From Distichodus sexfasciatus (lineage: Eukaryota; Chordata; Actinopteri; Characiformes; Distichodontidae), in contig JAVGVS010000024.1 of NCBI GenBank assembly GCA_032718565.1, positions 2,660,063 through 2,724,062 on the forward strand: a stretch of 64,000 bases of DNA. Direction: 5' to 3'. Below are positions 26,501 to 38,500 of the stretch, in pieces (within the stretch, counting starts at the first letter, position 1; each line of letters begins with the position of its first letter). Below the pieces are notes generated by a model. The model was given only the letters and a program-made list of their open reading frames with translations, had not been told where the DNA came from and ran no database searches. Both the position numbers and the translations under genes were made by a program.

Positions 26501-29500
26501 GCAACACAGCCTTGCTACCCAGCGAGGGAAGCCAAACATTTACATTTACAGCATTTAGCAGACGCTCTTATCCAGGGTGACGTACATCAGCGCTTTGTAG
26601 TCCCCGCCTGTTGTTGAAACCTGTAAAGCTAGACTTAAATCTACAGCTAACTTTAACTAAGTTATCCTTAGATAAGTTGAGAAACTAAACAAACCTGTCG
26701 AAGACAAAAGTCAGAAGTTAGTGCACAGACGGCAAGAATGCATTCATGAAAGACAGTGGGTTAGTATTTTATTAAACAGAAACAAGGTAAAGTGGATGCA
26801 TTTCTGCAAGAAAATGAGAATGTGATTGCTCTACTGCTGCAAACAAGACTTGCAAGGTGGTTGCTAAGCTGTAGCTAGGTGGTTTCAAGGTTTTTATGAT
26901 TCCTAAGGTAAGGTGTTTTAAGGTAGTTGCTAGGTTATTATGGTTGTTGCTAAGGTGTGGCTCGGTTATTATGATGTTTGTTAAGGTGTGTCCCTGTGTT
27001 GGCTAAAGTGCTAGCTAGGTGGTTGCTAAGGTGTATCTGAGTGGTTACTAGGTTATTATCATGGTTGCTAAGGTGTTTCTAGGTTATTTTGACGTTTCTA
27101 TGTGGTTGCAGGCTGTCGCTATGGGGTTGCAAGGTTATTATGATTCCTAAGATGTTTCAGGGTAGCTACTAGGTTATTATGATGGTTGCTGAGGTGTGAC
27201 TAGGTGGTTGCTAGGTTATGGCGTTTGCTAATGTGTGTCCCAGTGTTGGCTAAGGTGCTGGTTAGGTGCTACCTAGGTGGTTGCTAAGGTGTATTGAAGT
27301 GGTTACTAGGTTATTGTGATGGTTGTTAAGGTGTTGCTAGGTAATTATGATGGTTGGTGAGGTGCTAGAGAGGTGGTTGCTAAGGTGTACCTGAGTGGTT
27401 ACTAGGTTATTTTGATGGTTGCTAGGTGGTTGCTAAGGTGTATCTAAGTGGTTACTAGGTTATTTTGGTCATTGCTAGGTGGTTGCTAAGGTGATAGCTA
27501 GGTGGTGGCTAAGGTGTATCTAAGAAGTTACTAGGTTATTTTGATGGTTGCTAGGTGGTTGCTAAGGTGCTACCTTGGTGGTTGCTAAGGTGTATTTAAG
27601 TGGTTACTAGGTCATTGTGATGGTTGTTAAGGTGTTGCTAGGTAATTATGATGGTTGGTAAGGTGCTAGAGAGGTGGTTGCTAAGGTGTATCTAAGTGGT
27701 TACTAGGTTATTTTGATGATTGCTAGGTGGTTGCTAAGGTGTATCTAAGTGGTTACTAGGTTATTTTGGTGGTTGCTAAGATGATGGCTAGGTGGTGGCT
27801 AAGGTGTATCTAAGTGGTTAATAGGTTATTTTGATGGTTGCTATGTGGTTGCTAAGGTGATATCTAGGTGGTGGCTAAGGTGTATCTAAGTGGTTACTAG
27901 GTTATTTTGATGGCTGCTAGGTGGTTGCTAAGGTGTATCTAAGTGGTTGCTAGGTTATTTTGATGGTTGCTAGGTGGTTGCTAAGGTGATAGCTAGGTGG
28001 TGGCTAAGGTGTATCTAAGAGGTTACTAAGTTATTTTGATGGTTGTTAAGGTGTTGCTAAGGTGCTACCTAGGTGGTTGCTAAGGTGTATTTAAGTGGTT
28101 ACTAGATTATTGTGATGGTTGTTAAGGTGTTGCTAAGGTGCTAACGAGGTGATGGCTAAGGTTTATCTAAGTGGTTGCTAGGTTATTATGATGGTTGCTA
28201 AGGTGTTTCTAGGTGGTTGATAAGGTATTGCTAAGTGGTAACTATGTTATTATGATGGTTGCTAAGTTGTTTGTAGGAGTTTGCTAAGGTGTTGCTAGTT
28301 GGCTGCCAAATTGTTGCTTAGTGGTTGCTAGGTTATTATTGTGGTCGATATGGTGTTGCTAGGTTGTTGCTAACGCAGTAAAGCTTTGAAATTTAAGATC
28401 CATGTTACTCTGTGGGGCAAAAAAACGTAGACACCTTGTCAACTCGTAACGCAACCGTGTTGTTTGTCTCTTAAAGGGGTACTTTGATGAGGACAGCATG
28501 GAAGAGTTCATCGCGTCTGAGACGGAGGAGTCGTCGATGAGCCTGACCTCTGAAGACGAAAAGCCCAAAAGGTCAGCCATTGTCACGTCACGCTTTGGCC
28601 TCGGTTTGCGTTTGCATCTTTCCGTTCTCACAAAGCGCTTTTCCTTCCCCTCACCTCGTGCAGGAAGAAGAAGCGAGGGAAGGGGAAGGACAAGGACCAG
28701 AGCTCGGACAAGTCTGACAGCGACGACGTGGAGGTGATTAAGGAGTGGAACACCAGCTCGCGCGGCGGGAACCCGGAAGGCCGCAACAGGGCGGAGCCCG
28801 TGGAGGAGGGTAGGCTTGATTATTATTTACTAACTCGCTGCGTCGCTTAATGTCCCAGCAACAACAGTCTCTGATCGGTTATCAGCCCCGTTAACTAGAA
28901 GTAATCAGTATCGATATAAAAAACCAATATCGGCCGACCTCTAGAAGGAACCATACGCAGATTCTGCTCGTTTTTCCGTGCCGATTTCTATGAATGCATT
29001 TGTAAATTTGTCTCGGTACAGTTCGCCCGAGCAATTCCGGCCCCGGCAGCCCGTCCCCCGACTGGTACAAGGAGTTTGTCACCGACGCGGATGCTGAGAT
29101 TCTGGAACACTCGGGAAAGATGGTGCTACTGTTTGAAATCCTGCGTATGGCTGAGGAAGTGGAAGATAAAGTGTAAGTTCAACTTGTATGTAAATAGATA
29201 TTTTTCCACTAACTCAGGACGTGAAATTGTAATCTAGAGCTTGAGCAAATAAATGACCATTTGTCTTTTCTTTCCTTCAGGCTGGTCTTTAGTCAGTCTC
29301 TGATATCGCTGGACCTCATTGAGGACTTTCTGGAGTTAGCATGCAGAGCCAAAGATGAGGACAAGCAGTCACCTTACAAAGGTAGGCCCAGCTCTTAGGC
29401 TAAAGGTTACCGCTGATGCCTAAACTCTCATTCATATTCCAGTCAAATGCTTCATTAGGGCCCTATGAAATCCATTTGTTTTTTCCTAACTTTCGTTTTT

Positions 29501-32500
29501 TCCATCTTTATTCTTCTGAATTCCGTGTTTAACATTATAATCATATTTATTCACCTAAAAAGTGTCTAATTATGGAGTGGATGGAAAAAAGAACAATGCA
29601 ATAGGAAAAAAATCTCACATTCAACTTCAACAAAGTGCTGGGGTTCAGCAGAACATTTACTGCTTTGGTGAAACATTTACCTGTAAACAACAAAAAACAT
29701 TCATTTTTTTGGTGCAAAACCAATAATTTCTGATGTGAGTGTTTGACTGTAAGTGGTCGTCACGTGTTCTTGCGTGTGCAGTCTATCGTGTGCTGGCAAA
29801 ACTTACAAAAGAGTTGTTCTCCCGATTCATAAAAATCGTTTGTGTATTGCTCTGCTCTAAACTTAGTACCAAGAGTCGAATTCCGTCATTTTTTTGAGGA
29901 CTTGTTTCAGCTTCTTCGCCATAGCTGACCGTTGACGTTTCCCCCTCTGTGTCTGTGCGTTTGTGTGTGTGGAACGCTGAGTCCCGCCTCAACAGGTAAC
30001 ACGTACAGGGGGCTGTATCAGCCAAAACTGATTAGAAACCATTGCTTTGCTTTGCCCACACACCGATATCAGCCAATTATACGACATTCATTTACAACAG
30101 ATTCCATTTTATTTGTTGAATTCCACGATTCCGTCCGCGTTTTCCGCATCGCGCAACTCATTGGGCCGTACTTCATCATGGAAGTTTCTTTAAAATACTG
30201 TTAGTCGTTTTCGTTAAACCCAATCTTGTGTATCGTCTCGTCTCGCGAGTGTTTTGTCGCACCCCTTATGTAAAGTCGTTTCACAGAACGTGGAGTAAAG
30301 ATATGGATAAGATAGGTTTTATGGCCAGTAAACTGCATTTCAGTAGCAGGCAACATCAACCCAAACAGGAAAAATAGCCTCGTGGCAGGACAGAAAGCAG
30401 TTCTCACAGTTCCCTCCCTGCGCGTCACGGAAGGTGTCTACGTTAAGGCTGCTTTCTCTTTAACGCGGCATATGCTCGGTGGCACTCTCCCGCGTTGGCA
30501 AACTGCTTGGCGCTGAGCTTTGCGGCACTGCGTGTCCCGATGCTCGTTTATGGGAAATAGCTGGTAGAATTTTTTTTTTTTTAAATCCCAAATGAAACAT
30601 TCGCAGCTGTAAAAAAAAAAAAAAAAGCTCTAAAAGAAGTGCTGTGAAGTGAAGTTTACTGTGAAGTGAAGTTTACTGTAAGTGCGCTGCACGATTTTTA
30701 TCACACCACTTGTTTGCTTATGTTATGGCCCGGAACAGCAGTCCAAGCAAACAGCATCTCTCTGTCCCCCTCGGTCTTCTCAGAGTTTGATGGCTGTGAT
30801 TTAAAGCAAATTTAAGAAGTTTTAGGGTCTCGGCCTTAACGTGCACATCTGACACAGATCTAAGTTAAAAGCTCCCTCTCTCTCTCATATATACATACAC
30901 ACACACACACACACACCCTACGTGGATACACACGGAGATGCAAAAGCCTCTGGCATAAGGTCATGTTCCTAATTAAACTCCAGCAGCTGTTTTTGCTTTC
31001 ATTTCGAAAATGATTAGACCTTGACTCTTTTTTTTTTCATTCCTCAAAAAAATGTTTGCTTTAGGCTTTGCAATTTGTAATGAAAAGATCACAGAGGAGT
31101 AATTGGAAACATACTGAAATGTTAGTTATGAACACACACACACGCACGCACAGGGGTGGGGAGGCACCAATATTAAACGTGGGCACTCTCCGCCGGGCCA
31201 CCTATCTGCTGGGAACCTCTTTTTCTAGCGTTCCAACGAACACGGCAGAACCATCGGGGATTAAAGCACGGCTTTTTAGTTTTTTTTTTTTTTTTACCAA
31301 GCTGTCTAACGAGTTAAAACAGTAAAAACCAATCTTTGAGTCTTTAACTATAACTTGCCCAAATGTTAACTGAATTTAAAAAAAATGTTCACTGTTGCAT
31401 TCAGACTTTAATTTAAAATCATGCACCACGCTTGAGACATGAGACTTGTTAAAGCAAATCCCTCCAGGATTTCGCGGGAGATTGTTGCAACATAAAATGG
31501 CTGATTTTGCGGCAACTTTTCTAAAACGTGTTGAAAGTTGCTGTGTTTTTAGGCGTTTTGTTGCAATAAAGTTGTGGAAAGAAGTTGCAGTTTTCCCCCC
31601 TTTGCAATTATTTGTTAATTAATTAACATGAAGGGAACAAAAGACCACAATGAGCCGTGCAATGTGTTGGTACTAGAGGTCGACAGATATGGGTTTTTCT
31701 AAAGCCGATGCCGATATTTAGAAGTCAGGGTCAGCCAATGGCCGATATATGCTGCCGATATTTTTTTGGCCAATAATCAGACATTTCCCCTCTGTTTTTG
31801 TAGTAAAATATCACACTAATAATAACAAAGGATACACAGAATTTCTCAACTTAACATTTATTTAACACTGACTAAACATAAATGTAAACATAAATAACGT
31901 AAATAAAACTGTAAATGTCTAAACAATAAGTAAATATATAACATTTGAACTTGACTAATAATTTGTAAACAAAACAAAGTTTTCAAGTTACAAATGAGAT
32001 GCCTGAATATCGGCGTACTAAACTCGGATATCGGCCGATGCCGATATCGTAAAAAATGCTAAATATCGGCCCGATATATCGGTCGACCTCTAGTTGGTAC
32101 CTGCCCAGGGTTGGACCCCGCCTTGCGCCCGTAGTCCCAGAATAGGCTCCGGTCCCCACGACCCCGATCGGGATTAAGCTGGCTGACTGGCTGGCTGCCA
32201 AAACCACTATTATTTCTGTTAACCTATAACCACATTATTTTTGAAGGTAAATGTGAGGAGTTTTTATCACACGCTTCCAGATGTAACAAGGAAGTGAGTT
32301 CACTGCGGTAATTAGTCAGTATTGCAAGGTTGCGTGGGGGTTGGCTGATTGTGCGCGAAATCCTGGAGGGTCTGATAGCTGAGATGACAAAATTTGTTCG
32401 GTGACCTAATAATCGTAACCGAATCAAGTCGTGAGATCAGTGCAAGTTCACACCTCTAGTATCGGATTGGTCGATGCCCGAAGCCCTGGGATCTGCGACG

Positions 32501-35500
32501 GGTGCAGGGCCGAAAAAGTCGGCGAAGCTCTAGTTGACATGTCATTCAAAGTCATTGCTGACCGGCTTTAATCTTCTCTCCCAAAGGTGACGGCAAGTGG
32601 TTCCGAAACATTGACTACTACCGCCTGGATGGGTCCACTAATGCCCTGACCAGGAAGAAATGGGCCGAAGACTTTAATGACACCAGCAACGTTCGGTAAG
32701 CGGTGGTCCAGCTCAGACGAGCTGTATAATCTTTGACTGTCTGCAAACCCCTTACGCAGTAACGCCAGTGAGGGTCATTCCGAGCTGTTAGTGGAGCATT
32801 TTATTTTACTGCAATAAAATAGACATTCACCTCCAGCCACCTGCCAGTGCATTTAGGTGTGTAATCACCGACTGACTCGTCCATGTAGTCTGTGTAGTCC
32901 ATGTAGTGTAGGACACTCACACTGTCCAGCAGAAGGCAGCTTTTGAGACCCTATTTGACTTATAGTTTAGGTTTTGGATTATTCTCAGTAATGGAGTGAC
33001 GCTCTTATGGCAGCACGTCACCCAAGTCGCCCCCACAGTCCAAAAGCGTGCACTATAGGTTGATTGGTTAATCTAAATTGGCCCCATAAGGTGTAACTGT
33101 GAGTGTGTGAGAGCCTCTCAACAAGTTGCTCCAGGGAGACTGTAATGAAGAAACTTTAGTCAGTCTGGATTAGGGATGCACGATAACATCGGGATCTTAA
33201 GTCATCGGCGTCGCACCGATTCTTCGATTTGCCCGATGTTTCCAGACGATATTTGATGATGCATGTATCGTACGTTGGAAAGTTAGCGCTTGTGCCCGGC
33301 TTCTCCAGAATCCAAAGTGGAATTTCATACGGCCTGCTCCTTCTATCTTAAAACGTATGGCGTTATTCTGAAATTCTGAGCGCGCAGTGGAATGTTTTCC
33401 GGAGCGAAATCTCGTCTTCATGCACATGCAAAATATTTTTAACGCTTTTTACACGCAAAATGCTCTGCGCTCGCTTCGCTGTGCTAGAAATGTTATGACG
33501 CTGGGCTTGTGCCAAAATTTCCGCAGTGGATCTTTGACGAGCAAAAAAATCTTAGTTACGCGCTCAACTTTGCCTGATGTCGGTTACATCAGTCAGCTGT
33601 CGAGATGCATAAAATTCCCTTTAGTCACGTTTACATTTACTGTGTTTATCAGATGCTTTTATCCAGAGCCACTTACATTAGCTTTTTACAGAGACAGTCT
33701 CCCCGCAGCAATTTTAGGATTAAGAACAGCCTCTTGATCCGTATGTGAGTAACTTCCCACTACACCACCACCGTCATGTTTTTGTTTCTCTCTTTTAAAA
33801 GTTCAGAGGAAGCACAACAGTGCCAGTTATCTAAGAATGGCACTACACAATTATGGGATTTAATTAATGCAATTTCCCCAACCCATGAGCTGAGTCAGAT
33901 GTGGAAGAACGGCGTTCAACTGCCGTCCCCCAGGGCCTTGGACCGCAAACCGCCTAATAGATCTCTGATAGTGGACTCATACCGGCACCGTGAAAGTCAT
34001 TTCCTAGCCGTGTCGTGTTTCCACATGCTGTAAGCGCCTCTCTTCCTGTTCCCCACAGGGGTCGTCTGTTCCTCATCTCCACGAGAGCCGGATCTCTGGG
34101 GATCAACCTGGTGGCAGCAAACAGGGTCATTATCTTTGATGCCTCATGGAATCCATCCTACGACATACAGAGCATCTTCAGGGTCTATCGCTTCGGCCAG
34201 CTGAAGACGGTGTTTGTCTACAGGTTTTTGGCTCAGGTGAGGAACGCAGCACTCAGCGCTCTTTGATCTGCTCATCCTTCAGGTGTCAATTATCTGCGAA
34301 ACAGCTTTTGGACGCCTCACGTTCTGACAGCTTGATGTGACATGTTTAAAAGATGGCTTAGAAACTTCAGATAAACCTTCTTTTCCCGTCGGATTTGCAT
34401 GCATTGCGCAGTCGGTCTGGACGTTGTTTTCCAGATCTTTGGTACGTCCGCTCCTAAAAAAAAGTTGTCGATCTGTTTTCTGATAGGGAACAATGGAGGA
34501 AAAGATTTACGACAGGCAGGTGACCAAACAGTCACTGTCCTTCCGAGTGGTGGACCAACAGCAGATTGAGCGTCATTTCACTATGAACGAACTGACTGAA
34601 CTCTACACCTTTGAGCCTGACCAGCTGGACGACCCTTCGGAGAAGAAGAACAAGAGAGCCACGCCCATGCTGCCCAAGGTGAGTCGCCCTTTCCCCTTTT
34701 TCGCCAAAGACGTCGTGTGCCCGGGAAATGCTGAAGAACTCGCACCTGCAATCATTTGAACATGTCTTTTTTCCTTATTATCAAGTCGCGTAAGTTGAAT
34801 GCTCCAAGACCTGTGTTGTGGGTACATGTTGCCTTTGAACTTTACGGGGGGTGATAAAGTGTGTTTACTCATGTGGCTCGCTTCCAGAGCGTTTATTGCA
34901 CTCGGCGGGGTGAGGCGGGGTGGAGAGGGCTTGCGAGCGAGCCGCGTCCTCCCTCCCTCCCTCATCCCCTCCTCCCATCGGTCTTTCGCCAGCGCTTGCC
35001 ACAGGTGCGCTGTCGCTGGAGTTTTTACAAGAACCCGTTGGCCTTAGGTGCTGCGTCCAGCCGCACACAAGGGCAGGCAGCTGCGCGGAGATGACCTCTG
35101 TTTACCCTTATTTACCGGAAAGCGTTTATACTGCAGATCTCGTGGAAGTGGAGACTCTTATTTGGAGACAAAGGAATCCGGCGCAGATTCATCGAAACGC
35201 GTCCAAATGCACAGCTGCGCCAGTACTTGTCTGTTTACTGTTATTTACCACTGAGGGTTCATACCACAAAAACAGTGCCACTTCCCGATTCGTCACGCTC
35301 ACAAGACTTCACCCTGACCTCGCCATTAAGAGCTCTGACCTTTGACCTGACTTGACTTGACGTGACGTACTGGCCTGACCCTCCGCGCAGAGAATTGGTG
35401 GGGGGCTTACTCCGAAGACGTCTCTGCTTTTAAAATCAAGCTTGAGCTCGGGATGCCGGACGGAGCCCGCAGCCTCTCTGGGGATGACCACATTTGGCCA

Positions 35501-38500
35501 TATGGTGCGCCAGAACGCAACAAGTCAGCTGTTATGGATGGAATCTGCTGCCTGCAATAGTACGAAGATGAGTCAGTCATCCCTCAAAGCCTTGAGTCAT
35601 ATCTCTATTTCTCAGCGCAGCCTCGGCCAAGTTTATGGAACGGAGGAAATATTTTTAAACTTGGCAGACGGTCTACCTGTCTTTCCCCTCATCCCGGAGT
35701 AGCGTGCCCTTGTGCCGACGTCTCCGTTTGGCAGACTCGGAACCGTCAAGGCGCAGCGCTGTTCATCATTTCTTCGTCTAGCGCCCTGAGAGTTTTGATG
35801 TTTGCCAACTGTTAGATATGGCGTATGGTATGGGTGGGCGACATATTGAATATACTCGATGTAGCTTGGCTTGTGTGACGTAGAAAATGACTATATGGTG
35901 AATGTCGAGTACAGATCCTCACGTTAATGTTAAACAACAGTCACTTTCGCGTTTGGCTTCTCTGCCCTTTCAAAGCAGACAGCTCACTCACCCGGTCATC
36001 CAGAACACTCACGTAGCGGAGGCACGTTTTGTAGCGGAAACGGAGGGAAGCGAGTGAATATCCACGCCATTTCAGAGACGTTAATTAAAGGTGGAAATGG
36101 ACGACTTGGTTCCAAAGGAAAACAGCACTGCCCCTATTAATCTGTGCGCAAAACGGAAGCAAATGCCTAAACGCATGAATGGCGTTCTTTGAGATGTAAA
36201 CGCACAACACCATCACTTGCTAATACGCTCATATTTTAGCTGATAAGTAACAACAACCTGCGTTTTACTCGCAGTACAGCTGCTTACTTGATATTTTCAG
36301 CGTTTATTCCGGACGCACGTCCATCGCATTGTTGCGACGCGGTTCCAGGACGTGCGCAGGGGATTGTGGGAAATGTAGTTCTTTTCCAGAAAGAGAATAT
36401 ATATCGAGAATGTATCGCGATACAGCTTAAAAATATCACAATAATACTTTTTGGGCCATTTCGCCCAGCCCTAGTGCTCCGGACATCGAGACCTGTCTTT
36501 ATAAATGTGAATGCCAACCTCAAAGCCAAATGACTAAGTTGTCTGAATACAGCTGGGCTTTCAACCGAATGCTGTGCACACTAATGTTGCTGTCACTCAC
36601 ATCTATCGAAACAACAGTCTAACCCATCAAATTAGAAGTTACGGGGTGCTTATTGGAAACGCGACACGCATTTCCCAACGCCTTGCTGTGATCAAGCAAC
36701 GGCAGACGCCTTCCCCCACCAACGCCCCACCTTGCTGCCCCTGGCATTTCTGAGAATCTCACTCCTTCCAACTGCTCACATCCTGCCCAGCCAGCCCTCC
36801 TACCTCTCAATCTGTGGCCTGCAGCAGGTCTGGCCTGCAGCAGGTCTGGCCTGCCTGCCTTTTCAACCCCCCCCTCCCCGCACCCCCCTCACCTAAACAA
36901 GCCTGCCATCATGAAGGCCATCTGTTTGAGCTGATTCACCCACTTTGTCTGAAGTTTTCAAAGCAGCCCTGTAACCGTCTCGTCCCCCCCCACTTCTTCC
37001 TTACCTGATGAATGGTCATTATTCCCGACCTCCTCCTTCTCTTCCTCCTCCTCCCTTTAGGATGTCCTTGCGCTCTTCAGAGAAACTAATTGGAGACAAA
37101 GGAAGTTAGCGGACTTCCACCATAATGACAAAGGAGAGCTGCCCGGGCCCAGACGCGAGAGCCACCCAGCTTGGGGTCCGGTCCCAGCCTCGGGCTCTGT
37201 GGAGGCCCTTTATGGACCGGGGGATGGAGGGATGGGGGGGTTTCACTGATCTGAGTGACAGGCCGGGGCGGGGCCATTACCCGTCCTCCCGGTGGATCAT
37301 TTGGTGGGAAAGTAGTAATTTGCTACTGTTCCGAGTTCCCTGCCGACTCGGGCCCCATCGAGCAAAGGGAACAGGCTTCGCTGAGGATAATTAGGTGCAG
37401 GAACCAGCCTTAATAAGCCTCCCCCAGATGTTTCTTCACTCGGGTCCGACCCTCCACCCCCCTGCCACCCCGAGATCTTTTCGTTTTAGTCCCGACCTGG
37501 ATAAAAGGCATGTGCAGAGTGACCCGCAGAGCTTGTTACAACTTCTCGCCTCAAAGGCTGGGAAGAGGACGGCGAAGGGGAAAATAAAAAATAAAAAGGC
37601 CCTCTTTGGCGTTTTGGGGAGAGAAAGGTGGCCTCCGTGACATCGAGCTCCGCTGACGGAGCGCTGGGCCTTTTTGAGTGAGGCTGTCTGTAATAGGGCA
37701 GCGAGGTTATGTGTATAATTTGTGCACAGCTGTAGAGTAAGTTTTGACTGGCTTAGGTTAGGTATTGCAAATATCTCAAGCCCTCGCATTCCACAAACCA
37801 AGGCTGCTGCCCCGGACCCCTTGGTTTGCACTGGATTTTGCACCTGCATGTCATAAGCGGCGTCTAGTCAAATCTTCCTCTTTAGGGGGAGAGTTCGCGT
37901 ATCGACGGAGATCTGCACATCGTCCAAGTCTGTTTATGGTGTTCTCTCATGGCTCCCCTTTTTATCTTTTTTGAGGCTGCAGTTTTTTGCGCTCACGCCG
38001 AAGGACGACACGACATGCTCAAAGTAGGAGATACATTTTGAAAAGGCCAGAAAAGCGTGTTGGAGCAAAAACAAGGCCCCCCCCCCCTCCCCCCCCCCCA
38101 CCCTTCATACACACGGGCAGACCTGCCTCTGCTGTAATCACCTCTGTCCCACCGCTTCCTCACACTTCCCCTCGCTCTCGCTCATTACCGCCATTCCACT
38201 AAAGAGAGAGCTGCGGAGGTTTATAGTTGCCAGTAATGAGACGAATAAAACAAAGTGAGTGAATACGGGGCAGCGCTTAACGCCGCTTTGGCGCGAGCGG
38301 GAAACCTCGCAAGGCGGCAGATGGGGCCGGACCGGCTGGTTATGTGCTCGTTTGATGTGACGTGCCCGAATATCAGTTCTTATGTTAGACCGATGACATG
38401 CACTTCGTAAGTCTGGGAAGTTTCAACCGGTTCGTTTGGGATCTCGTCTTAATCGAGACGGCCGTCTTCTTGCCAAGTCATAAATATATGCAGGCTGAAC

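Noticed and set aside
26180..26617. Open frame of 145 codons as a separate gene
   Set aside because: Its middle is the atrx exon 26220-26350. The rest is read-through into intron, a poly-A tract and a SINE tail.
34920..35345. Open frame of 141 codons in the largest atrx intron
   Set aside because: Several overlapping frames are open here because of GC content. None shows a known motif or codon pattern that stands out.
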